64,000 nt of DNA from Phytoseiulus persimilis (Eukaryota > Arthropoda > Arachnida > Mesostigmata > Phytoseiidae), in contig CM075104.1 in assembly GCA_037576195.1 (NCBI GenBank), positions 16,632,211 to 16,696,210 of the forward strand, given 5' to 3'. Below, in pieces: positions 1 to 10,500 of this stretch. The notes beneath the pieces were generated by a model. The model ran no database searches, was not told where the DNA came from, and saw only the letters and a list, made by a program, of their open reading frames with translations. How positions within the stretch are numbered: the first letter of the stretch is position 1; each line of letters begins with the position of its first letter. The translations under genes and the position numbers were made by a program.

Positions 1-1
1 T

Positions 2-882
2 GCGAAGCGAGCCTACTCGTGGTATCAGGTGAGCTGCTCTGCCGAACCATGATTCGAGCCTCTCTCTGATATTCATCCGGATCGAATGAGCTCGAGGTCT
101 CCCTGTGAATATCTCCGCGTATAGAGGGATTCCAACCCTGTCTTTCCAGCACCAAAGAGCTCACGGAGATCCGACAGCAGTTCAGCACTCGTTCCTCGAG
201 GTTATTCAAGCGAACGACACATCGTCCAAAGCACTCAGAGATCTTCGCAGCAGGTGTTTGCAGCCAGGCCTCTACGCTGTACACCTGCAACGTTGGCTCA
301 GCTTCTTCCCAAATAATCAGGCAAGTCATCGGACTTTATTTGGATGCTGTGTCTCCTGTCGAAGAGACTGGAAATAACTTTGAAATTTGTTGCAGCTCTT
401 CATCATTGACGGCGATGAGCTACGACACAAGCCGGTCGAAGTTATGAACAAGCTGGAACACTTTTTGCAGGTCAGTTACTGGGGAATCACGAACATTGAA
501 ATTTTCTGTCGATGAGACCTCACGACTAATCCTCCTAGTCATCGGACAACCCGTTCCGGGATTCCGACGAAGATAGGGATTCTCGTTCTGCAAACGCGGT
601 CGTTGAGCTTGAGTTGTCCCTTCTTCCCAGGTCACACCGTACATGGACTATCAGTACCATTTGGAGTTCGATACTCGGAAAGGATTTTTCTGTCCGAAGA
701 TCGACGGCAAACGCAAATGTCTCGGCTCGAGCAAGGGCCGCAAGTATCCAGAAATGTGCTCTCATTGTGCGGCAGTGCTTAAAGAATTCTACCTTCATTA
801 CAATGTGCAACTCTCGAAGCTTCTGGGCCAGTTGAAGATTGTGGCTCCGAATTGGTTGCGAGAAGAGCTCACCAAGGGCTGA
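2..882 (+). CDS. NDST: Heparan sulfate N-deacetylase/N-sulfotransferase (NDST), C-terminal part
   Basis: Golgi enzyme that removes acetyl groups from GlcNAc of heparan sulfate and N-sulfates the product from PAPS. Only the last 174 residues are present; the gene runs off the left edge. Exons read 2-28, 150-320, 396-470 and 631-882, all joined in phase 0, with the stop at 880-882. The translation follows the family closely. It has the KRAYSWYQ segment, then a helix ending LRSRCLQPGLYAVHLQRWL, then LFIIDGDELRHKP, and finally KCLGSSKGRKYPEM, which matches the PAP-binding loop KSKGRKYP of the sulfotransferase domain. Two cysteines ten residues apart (GFFC...RKC) match the known disulfide next to that loop. 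The protein ends LREELTKG, close to the vertebrate ending. The intron 321-395 starts with GC instead of GT. Family assignment is secure; which paralogue cannot be told. Confidence 0.95.
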
Positions 883-2090
883 GGGAACATCTGCTTCAAA
901 GCCTTCATTGTTGTCTGTTGAGTTAACGAAGCGACGTTTGTGCAAGAGTTGGCGCGAAGACACTGAGTTTGTGTACATATACTATACATTGTCCAAGATC
1001 TGGAAACATTACTTGGAAACAACGAGTGATACATAGGTCTGGTGTAAATATGCGTTGCGTGATACCGCAGTCTTTCTTCAGTAACGACTATCGAAGGGAA
1101 GCAATGAATCTGAGGAGGGCGATCTCCGCAACAGGAGGCGAACGGGGCCGGAGGCATGGTCGCTCGAGAGACCACGAACCGATCGCAACCGAGTCCAGGA
1201 TTCGAAGTCAGAATATCCGGCCGAAAAAGCTTGAAATGATCCGGACTTCGCATTTCTACGCTATCTGGAAAATGTCTTCCTTATTGATCAGGAAAATCCA
1301 AGACTCCCGATCGGAGATCACACATAATCAACCAGGCTCGAAGATCGGGGATTTGAGTCCGAACAGGTGTGGTATCGATCGGGAAGCAAGTTCTGATCCA
1401 ACACATACATCAACGCTCCGCTCTCTAATGTTCAAGATCACTCGTATGGTCTTCAGATCTCTCAGGTCTTCTGGTACGGGGAGCCGACCGATCCAAGCAA
1501 CTGATCTCTGCGCCGAAGGCCAGAAGAAAGCCTTCCGCGGAGCGTCGGTGAGGAACAGTTGGTTTGTGAACTGCCTCGGGCGAAGTTGGTTGCTTGCAAG
1601 CCACTGGATCCTTGTTCGACGAGGAATTCAGGTCCTGCTCGTCAGCGAAACGGTTTCTTTGCTAGCTGACGTGAGAGGTGTCACTTCCAGAACTCCGCTC
1701 TTTCGTCGAAGCGAACTTTACCGCGGTCTTTCAACTTTTCAACACAGAAGTTACCCCTCGCCGGCTCCGTTACCACATCGCTGGCGATGGCTGGGAGAGT
1801 CCTTTAGCGCCGCAACTCCATCCAGAGCGCTGTTACTTGGAATGCCTGGGCATCTTCCGCCAGAAGCCGGAAGTTAGAACGAATATTCGACGAAAACATG
1901 GGGAAAGCTCGTGACGTACTCATTCAGAGAGTACCGGAACGACTGTTCAGAGTCCATGCTTGCGGGGCAGGACGTGCAACGAGACTTCCGACGACGATCA
2001 CTCGACAAAGTACGAAACTATAGTCTGAGTCACACTCGGTGATTTGTGGGTATTTTTTCCAAGTGTTCAATAAATGCCTGTTGACGTGCT
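883..2090 (+). other. NDST 3' untranslated region
   Basis: About 1.2 kb follows the NDST stop before the first AATAAA I found (2069-2074), so this is most simply the 3' UTR. It contains a 302-codon open frame (969-1877) and an overlapping 78-codon one (1678-1914). Neither matches a family I know. The long one is rich in Arg and Ser and lacks obvious domains, so I treat both as chance frames in UTR. Confidence 0.5.
2069..2074 (+). promoter_or_regulatory. Poly(A) signal AATAAA of NDST
   Basis: This is the first canonical AATAAA seen downstream of the NDST stop. It is followed by the GT-rich stretch TGCCTGTTGACGTGCT, which suits a cleavage site shortly after. Confidence 0.55.
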
Positions 2091-3297
2091 AGATGCTCAT
2101 CCGATGACAGTGTATATTCGAGTCGCCTTTCTCGTCGAACCAGATTCAGCGGTCAGTTCACTAGATTGTCGGGCTGATGAATAATAATGAACAAAAAGCG
2201 TCCGAGCGAGATTCTTGGATCCAGTCATCTGCATGCATGCATGCTACGGGATCTTGTCCCTTGAATCGTCTCATTCATCTCAGGGAATCTTGTGACCTGA
2301 TCGATGAAGAATTGTCTTGTTCGTGGCTGTACTTCCAGCGTGCAACACGTCTGCTTTCACTTGTGAACGCCGCGGGATAACTGATGGCGTTTTGCCGTGG
2401 GCAATCTGTGACCCAACGCGTCGCCGACCAGAACCTGCAGCCGCCGTCAACCGAACGACGACGAGTGAAACAACCGAAGACCGAGCGACGAGTGCCATCT
2501 ACGGATTCCGTCGATCAACTGCGGCAGATGAGTCTGGTGTCAAGCCAGTGGTATGTGACGCTGCCTGTGTCCCCAATTGGAAGTATGTCGAGCCGAGCGG
2601 CGCGCCGCAACCAGTGTACCGTCGCCAAACAGTTATCTTCCCAGAATCCTAGCTCCGAAGGAGGCGAAGGAAAAAAACACGACGATGGCGACGACGAAGA
2701 AGAAACTGTAAGAAACAGGCTGGCATGATGCCATATAAACAGCTGCGGACGGAATTGCGTCATTGAAGCTCATCCGGAAGGCGACTGAGTGTTCTCCTTG
2801 GAGATTCCTTGAACGGACGAGTTTCTCGACGTGTGAGAGATCGACCTCGGAGAATTCAACGTCACGGAGTGTCCACAGAGCACGAACTCCGCCCCCATCA
2901 GCCTCCAAGACGTCGAATGGGTAACCCGGCTGTGTTCGATTCGAAACAAGAACGCTCGGCTGCTGCAAGCGGTCATGGCTCAGACAGTCGACCGAGTGAG
3001 ACACCCAAAATAAAAGCTCGTTCTCATGCATCGTGACTGCGGCCATCAGCTGGCATCGTGAACGTCCTCTGATCTCAGATGGGGCTTCGGGAGAGAAGCA
3101 ACGTCGCCGATGGAGTCGTTGCACCAACATCGCGGACTCGACCACCTGGCGCCGGCTGGTAGACCAACCCAAATTCAGCGCTCGACAGCTCTGCTTCCTC
3201 CCTGGTAGATGCTATAGATGTGTACCACTGGGTCACCCAAACTGAATTCTGTAACCGCTGACTGCGTTGCATTTCTACCGCACCGTGGTGGACGTTC
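2091..3297. other. Intergenic stretch, nothing assigned
   Basis: Only short overlapping open frames in several phases occur here, with no splice-consistent coding exon, repeat or RNA gene that I can support. There is a short alternating tract of GCATGCATGCATGC near 2231. Confidence 0.4.
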
Positions 3298-3885
3298 ATG
3301 AGCAGCTTTTCCATCAAGAAGAATTTACTTTCCCATTTCCACGCTTCTCTTCGCTCTTGGACCGGGAACAAACACCGTTGGGTGGCGCCTCTCTTAATAA
3401 TCCCACGGGTTCTTCCAGGGATCGCCGAGGATTTTCAGAATTCTGCCGCGGAGAAAGAACGAATTTCAAAGCTCCTGGCGCTTTGTTCGGATGATCCGAC
3501 AGCCACTGCTTTTCAAGTTCAAGCGGAACCGATGCCGCGGGCTCTGCTCGTCGGGAACGAATGCTCGAAATCGTCCTCCCTTTCCTCCGATGTTTGCTTC
3601 GAGTCACTTTTCATCCGGACCCGAGAACAGCTGATTAATCAGAGTGAGAGGCTGACCGTTACACTGAATTTTGTAAGCGTTACGTTGAAAGTCGGTCAAT
3701 TCCCGCAGGCGGTTTTTCTTCCGAAGAGCGTTCTCTCGGACTGCATTCTCAGAACATCTTCTGTGGCCGACGACTTCTATGTCGCCGGGCATGGACCGAG
3801 CGGACAACCGCAGACCCCATCGATATCTGACTTCGATGAAAAGTCGCTTGCCATTAGAAATCTTCTCTTTTCCACAGAGGGCTGA
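3298..3885 (+). CDS. Candidate single-exon protein, 195 residues, unknown
   Basis: An ATG-initiated frame of 195 codons is followed by an AATAAA at 4010-4015, about 125 bases after the stop. The amino-acid mix is not extreme, and a hydrophobic stretch occurs near residues 29-40 (WVAPLLIIPRVLPGI). I recognise no family. The start context is weak (T at -3). A frame of this length can occur by chance in 64 kb read six ways, so this is a candidate only, supported mainly by its poly(A) signal. Confidence 0.25.
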   Translation: MSSFSIKKNLLSHFHASLRSWTGNKHRWVAPLLIIPRVLPGIAEDFQNSAAEKERISKLLALCSDDPTATAFQVQAEPMPRALLVGNECSKSSSLSSDVCFESLFIRTREQLINQSERLTVTLNFVSVTLKVGQFPQAVFLPKSVLSDCILRTSSVADDFYVAGHGPSGQPQTPSISDFDEKSLAIRNLLFSTEG

Positions 3886-5011
3886 GTTCGTTTTCGAATC
3901 ACCATGCCGCGGTCTGTCGATCGGGTTCCCTCTCTCGAGCCGGGCTATGTTTTTCGTATGTCTTCTGAAAATGGTTGGTGAACTATCATGAACTGGAGCT
4001 TCGACAGAAGAATAAAAGCGTGCACTGACTTTTTTAATTCCTTCTTTCTACACGGATAACTGAGATTTGTGGATAGAACTGGACTCCGCGTCTCGTGATC
4101 AGAAGACTCAGCGCATTCGAGAGTTTTTCTCTATAATTTCCCCGATACTCTTCCACGAGAGCGAATCGAGAGATCGAGAGTCAGGAGGCACGTGCCTCGT
4201 CTGGAGCCGTTAGATTGAAGTGAAGATTATCGAGCGAACAATGGATTACGCAATGCCTTTCTGTGAACGTATTCTGAATTCGACCCGTGGCTTGTTTTGT
4301 TTCTTCTTTGATATTTGCGTAGGACTCGGGCGAGCGAACCGACCGAGAGAACTCCTCAGTCGGTCCAACGACCACCAAATGGAAGAGAATGAAGTGTCCG
4401 ACCACATCGACGCCACGGATGATTCGATTCCATGTCTGAACGCTGTTTTCTATGTGAAGAACCTCATTGAAGAGACACGCTTTCGCAGAGAATTAGCTTC
4501 TGCGGACTGGAGTGGCATTTGCTCATCACACTGATTCTCACAATTACTTCTCGATTCCTGTCTGTGCGCGCGACAGAGCGACCCCCGATGTTTGAGCTCG
4601 CGGCGAGTTCGGCTGAATGTTTCGCTCTTTATTCCGCCGAAGCCTCTGAGACCGTGTCACAAGAGCCGCATCTGCTGGGCATGTTGTCATCGAATCACCG
4701 TCTGAATTCGAGCGTAGAATCAAATCAGGTGCCTCGCCCTGCCCCGAGTGGCGAGCTGGAAACGCTGTCCAGAAATCAACATTCCAGACCGGGAGTTTTC
4801 CATCACCCTCCTTTCGGCGGATTTTTCCTTTCTTTCTCTCTTCCTTCCCCAGCGCGTATCCAGACGTTCGCCCATGAGTCCGCCTATGACCGACCGACGA
4901 TCGTCATCGTTTTCCCCTCGTAGGCTTCTCGAAGCGACGGCGTGGCGTAACGTCTCCCTCTCCGAAAAAGTATCTGGGCCGATCCACTCGCGGCTCTGGG
5001 GCACTCGCGCG
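3886..5011. other. Intergenic stretch upstream of the small secreted gene
   Basis: It contains the AATAAA at 4010-4015 and otherwise only short frames. The right end serves as the upstream region of the promoter at 5012. No other feature is supported. Confidence 0.35.
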
Positions 5012-5046
5012 TATTTAGCTGGGCTCCGATTACCTTGACACTCAGT
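5012..5046 (+). promoter_or_regulatory. TATA box and initiator of the small secreted gene
   Basis: TATTTA lies at 5012-5017 and an arthropod-type initiator TCAGT at 5042-5046. With transcription starting at the A of TCAGT (5044), the TATA box sits at -32, the expected spacing. The leader to the ATG at 5125 would be about 81 bases. Confidence 0.6.
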
Positions 5047-5124
5047 CAGTCGCTGTCGGGCCGTGACTGTGTTTGTGCGTGCAACTTCGCAACTCGGAGT
5101 TTCGAACCTTTGGACTACTTCGCC

Positions 5125-6699
5125 ATGAGATCGTTCCTACTGCTCAGCGTCCTCCTGGTCGCAGCTGTGGCCGCTGCCCAGAACCACCAGGTCGTTTACG
5201 ATCCCAACCTCTACCAAGCGGCTACCGTGAACCGTCAGGGCGCAGGTGTGTACGACAAGAAAACTCTTAACGCCTTCTAGTTCCACGAAGCCACTTTGCA
5301 TCCTGTATTACTTGATATCGGCGGCGAAGGAGAATTTGTGCACAGGAGCTTTGCTTTCGGAGGAGCATATTCACTGCTCGGGCGGCTTCCCGGCATAGAT
5401 ATTCCCGTTCGAGTTGACAGAAGCCCAGAGAAGACCATCGCGGATCGCTCCGAACTCAGTTCAGAGACAATCGTTCCGAGCGGCGTTTGGGAGAGAAAAA
5501 TTAGCTGGAGGAAAAAAGTCTCTGAGAGGACACAGCGCCGGACGGAGGCGAGCAGAAGTATCCGAAAGCGACACCGCGAAAAAATGACGACTCTTAATCT
5601 CCCGACGAACTTTCTCTCGGTGGTTCCTCAGCCGGCCCCCGACCCCCGCTGGATGCACGCCCGGCACTTTGAGCTCGTGATGGCCATCTTTCATTCCGGC
5701 GAACGGGTAGATCCGTGTGCGCGTCGGTCGGCGCGTCCGCTCTCGCGCTGCCCGCAGTGGAATGCCCCACAACCGGGCCCACTTGTAAATATCTGGGTTG
5801 AACGGGATCGCCTCCTCGAGGAACTGGGTCAAGTTGAGTTCGTTGACCTGCGTTTTGATGTTTAGTTTTCTGCGACTTGACGGGGTAGCGGCGAACGGCG
5901 CGTCTAAAACGCCTTTCGCTCACCACCGTCACATCGATTCGTAGATCAACGACTCGCTTGTATCGCTAGACATTCCTTGTGGGTCAAATACCTCTTTTTT
6001 TCTGGCTCCCCGGCTGCTTCACCGGTCGCATCAGGAGCTATGTTTTCATGTTCATGATGATGACTGTCATCCAGTTTCGATAGCAGAATCAGAAGCAGAG
6101 CTCATTATCGTCGAGCGGCCGTGGAATTTTCCCCCTGGAAAATGGATCGCGCCGGCGGCGACGTATTCAGAAGTTTTCGTCCGCAAACAGTCTCCTCGAC
6201 CCGGGTTCCGCTAACGCTCTTTATTCGAAAAAACAAAGTGCGAGCTACGGAAGCGAATCTGAAATATTCGTCATCGTCACATAATCCTCCCACCTCGCGA
6301 TGCGACATGTGACATCCGCCGAGGGATTATGAGTCTCAGGAATCCGCTCGATCCGGAAAATAGAAGTGACCAGTTAACATAATTTTCCGCGTTTCTCTAT
6401 TCGCAGCGTCTGGAGGATTCTTGTCGATGTTCAGCAATGGCGCCTCGGGACTCATGAGCACGATAGCTGCTGGGCTGCCCAACATGCTTACCAACGCCTT
6501 GCCCGCACTCGCCGTCCTCGGGCTCGGGGGATTGCTGCTACCCCTTCTGGGAGTTTCGCTCTTCCTCAGGGAAGGACAGAAGAGAACCTTCTCGCTCCCC
6601 ACCGTAAACCCCGCTATCCTAGAAGGAATTGCCGATGTCCTGGAACGTGTCTCGAAGGCCATCGAGCAGGGTGAGAAGAAATACGGCACCAAGAACTGA
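5125..6699 (+). CDS. Small secreted protein with hydrophobic core, function unknown
   Basis: Two exons, 5125-5245 and 6407-6699, join in phase 1 to give a protein of 137 residues. The donor is CAG|GTGTGT and the acceptor TATTCGCAG. Residues 1-18 are a clear signal peptide (MRSFLLLSVLLVAAVAAA), with cleavage expected near AAA-QN. The mature part starts with a polar segment containing VVYDPNLYQAATV. It continues with a Gly/Ala/Leu/Pro-rich hydrophobic region (about residues 60-95) that could be a membrane segment or an oligomerising core. The C-terminal third is charged (AILEGIADVLERVSKAIEQ, probably an amphipathic helix). There are no cysteines. I do not recognise a family. The TATA-Inr promoter suggests strong, tissue-restricted expression such as cuticle, gland or fat body, which is inference. 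Confidence 0.85.
5246..6406 (+). other. Intron of the small secreted gene
   Basis: This 1.16-kb intron has no supported internal feature. The 189-codon frame starting in it (5296-5865) and its antisense partners look like chance frames. Confidence 0.6.
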
Positions 6700-7137
6700 G
6701 TTTACTCTCATCCTCACTGATCGGGAGCCATTGCCATAGTAGATGCCATCAAATCCATTCAACACGGAATCATCTCAACGAACTTCCTCCATCACTGCTC
6801 CACTCAACCAGCCATCGATCCTCAGTCAACGTTTTTCTCCTCTGTGATACATCTTCTCATTGATGCCCTTCCCCGTCTGGAAATCTTTCTCTCGGGAGGC
6901 TCGCCACTAGTTTCTTTTCCTGGCCAATGCTCCTTTTTCTAAATTTCACGTGTACCAGTCGTTTCAAGCTTGATTCGTGGGCAGGACGCAGCGTTTTCGA
7001 GCGGTTTCACAACCCAATGACTCTATAGACTTCTCTGACTCTCAGAACTTTTATCTGATCAGATTTCAATTTCGACGAAGCCAATTCTCGGGCTTCGACC
7101 TATCCTACATTCATATCACTCAATTGAAAATCATCTA

Positions 7138-7207
7138 TTTATTGAGGACTTCTGCGCTCAATTTGTCATGTTTATTTAATAAATGTAATTACCGGATGTA
7201 GAATAAA
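7138..7207. promoter_or_regulatory. Overlapping poly(A) signals of two convergent genes
   Basis: On the plus strand AATAAA occurs at 7178-7183 and 7202-7207, serving the small secreted gene. On the minus strand AATAAA occurs as TTTATT at 7171-7176 and 7138-7143, serving the cadherin. The palindrome-like core TTTATTTAATAAA (7171-7183) carries a signal for both directions, so the two 3' ends should abut or overlap. Confidence 0.65.
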
Positions 7208-7505
7208 CACATCGGAATGATCGCTCGAAAAGTTTCCTCCATGACAGCGATACATAAAATGCCCCTTTAATTTCTGTGGAGGCTTCGCAGGAAAAACTCC
7301 TACTCTACAACCCTCCTACTCCACAAGTGTTCTGAGGAGCTACGCTTTCGGGGTTCCAGGTCGGGCAACAGCGAAGTTCTTACAGAAGGAAGCGTCTTGG
7401 ATTTGAACTCTCAACAGCTCGAAGCTTTGGAAAACTCCGGACATCATCAGATTCAACCGTCTCGCTTATGAAAGTCGTAAGCATTATTATCCAGTATCGA
7501 ACTCC

Positions 7506-10500
7506 TCACGGAGAGTATCGACAGCCTGTCCTGAGGGGCTCAGTCCGTCGAACATCGTCGAAGGCGATAGTGAAAACACTCTTTTTCTTGAAGTATGGAT
7601 TTCTCAAAGTCATCACGGGTCCACCTCCTATGCCCGAATCCGAATCGTCTTCGGAGATCTCCGTCCGGTGTCGACCCAGGTCGAAGTTTCTGCTGAAACG
7701 GAAACCGCGGGTGGACTCCGAGGCCGCGTCCGAGGTAACTGTCATTTTATCGATGTCTTCGACGTGACTCTGGCAGGTCACGTTCTTCGATCCACCGTGG
7801 GTTCCGACGTTCCCGGCCGCCGCCGACAAGTTTGGCATCACGGGTTTCAGGGGGGTCGACGTTACTGGAGCGCTGTTTGCGGACCGAGACTCAACGTGCA
7901 CGCCTGAATGACCTGCCGGAATGAGGTTTCGGCGTGAGACAGCGTGGCTCCAGAGCCCTGATCGATACTCGAATCGGCCCCTCTCGTGCTCATTCGCTCA
8001 AGTCAGGAGCTAATTTCCATCCTGATATCTCATGGTATTAACTCACTGTCAAATTCGTTGGTGTGCTGTAACTGGAGATCCTCGAAGCTCACCGACTTGG
8101 GATCGTTTTCACTGGTACCACTTTGAGCTGATTTCGGATTCCTCACTGTTGCTTTGACTCTGGAATCTGCTCTGTTCTGAGTGTGTTTCGTCTCAGTGTT
8201 CTTTTGGTTTATCCGTTGATTTAGTTCTTCATCGAAGTCGTCGTTAGCTTCTCGAAGGAGAAACAAAGAGTCAGGATTAGGATATCGGTGGCCATGCGAA
8301 GTCTCCTCCCGTGTTTGAACATAATAACCTGGAATGGACGCGTCGAAAGAATCGAGGGAGTCTGTTTCTCTTTTGGTGGCTGCGGGAGGAGTTTTGATGT
8401 AGAGTATTTCGGTTTTCTTCGGCTCTGTACGACGTTCTTGATAGTTCTCGTCTTCGAGGCTGTTCCGTCTCTCTTCGACAGGTTTCACTCTCCGCTGTCT
8501 GGAAGGGAAAGTCAGCGTTCAGCTGGTGCTGATCTCGTACCCATGGAAATGAAAATGGTTCGCACGGAACTCAATGGAGAAAGTTCCGGAACAACGGCCG
8601 AAGGAGAGCTCTCGCATCTAGAAGCAGGTTCGCTAACCTCCTCCGGGGAACGAAACCGTTGCTGAAAGTTGAAGCCAAATCACTGAGAGAATCCTCACGG
8701 TCTCGATAACGTCCGTCTGGCATCATTTTCTTGATGAGGACGTATGATCCGAGTTTACGGACGTCCTGGTCGGCGCGAGCTTTCTTTTGGCTGCGTTGTC
8801 GCCTCAGCTCCCTGTTAGATCAAGGCATTGATAGATGCATCGATCGAGCCATGGATCAGCCATTACTCGGTTGAACACAGCAAATTGTTTTCCTATATGT
8901 CGGAAGCAAAGTGTCGAAAACTCCTAATGGCTACTCAGGGTCCTACGTCCCCTCGGAGTGGCTCGGCCGAAGCAAACTCAGGGAGTGGGTCGTTTTTGCT
9001 CTCGGAGTCAGGAGTCATTCGACAGGTCCAAAACAGAATGTTCCAAAAATCGAATCACCAGCTCAAGCGAAATGTGCAAAATGAACAGGATCGAACTCGA
9101 TCGACCGTAAAGAACGAGAAAGCTGATTGCCGTTGACATCCAGAACCTGAGAGGAGGAGTATTCCCTGCGATGGGAACATCAACTCACTTGAGAATGTAG
9201 CGATGTCTATTGAATGCTTCCGCGTCATCGTCCCCTTCGTCATCACCAGATTCTTCGTATAGAGGAACTTCTCGGACCTCAGCCCTGTTTTGCCGGTTCA
9301 TCGTGGACCTGCAAAGGAGGAACTTCAATTTATATCCGAGTTCGCACTGCAGATGAATGGATCCGCTCACCGACCGAACATCGACCAGGATGTTCCAATC
9401 GGGCTTCTCGATCGACTCACCGATAGGATCTGTCCACGGTGTTGTTGAGATTACTCCTCCTATCCATGTCCGGGTCGATGAGTATCGAAGTATCTTTCGC
9501 TCGATCCCTGCCAAATGAGAGGGAACTCTGTGAAGGGGTTCCACTGAAGGCTGTATCCGATCGTCGAGGTCGAGAACAAGCTTACCTTCGGAGAGAGTTC
9601 GCGTTGAAAGCCTGTTCGTCGCTGTACGGAGGTTGCGAAGGCCCGACAAGCTCCTGACGCTCCTTTAGCATGGAACTTCTGAAAAAGTTCCGCCAACAAC
9701 AACAGAGCAGACACGCCAGGAGGACGAGAAAAGTCATCAGAAAACAGACGAGGAGAATCCAGACGATCCGTTCGTCAACGCCAACTTTCATGATGATGGG
9801 CTGAGTGGGAAAAGGACTTTCAGACTTGAGGCGGTGACGTCCTCCCAATAATATGCTCCCGTTCTTCGAATCGTGTACGACAACACTTCTTCGAGTGGAG
9901 ATTGTGTTCGAGAATATCCGGAAATAGATTCGCTTGGCAGCTCTACCTCGTCCTTCTTCTCTCTACCGTCGAATTTTCCCGGTTGGTTGATGGCTCCGTT
10001 GGTCTCTCGGACAGGCTCCTCCGACGGCTTGGTGAATACACTTTGGCGAGTTGAACTCGTTTCGTACCCTCTCGTTGACGCCGTCGTTGATTCTCTCTCG
10101 GGCTCTTTGGAGATCTCCTTCTCATCTACTTGCTTGCTCGGTTCCGGGCGTCTGGAAGGCAAAGCCAACGAAGGATTCCCGCCGAGGCTGCCGGCGTTCC
10201 CGCCAGGCTTGGCCGGGGTGTTGCAGCCCTCCGTCTTCCCCGACAGATCGTCGCTGAGGACTTTGAGAAACCAAACGACCTCATTCAGATCGATCCGACG
10301 ATGGTCGTAGGTCGCTTGCGCCTCGACTACAGATCTGTGAGATACGCTCGTGTCAGGATGAGGTTTCGTGTCGGGATCTCGAGCAAGAGAGAATCTTGGC
10401 GAGGAGTACTCACGAGTTCGGGGTTGTGTCGTTGTATGTTCCCACGTTCTGTATCGTGACTTGCGCACCAAACAAATCCGAGAGGCCTTTTTCATATTTG

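Noticed and set aside
7380..7480. Minus-strand AGTTCAAATCC with a short complementary flank, tRNA-like
   Set aside because: No recognisable A-box or stable cloverleaf; it lies in the cadherin 3' UTR.
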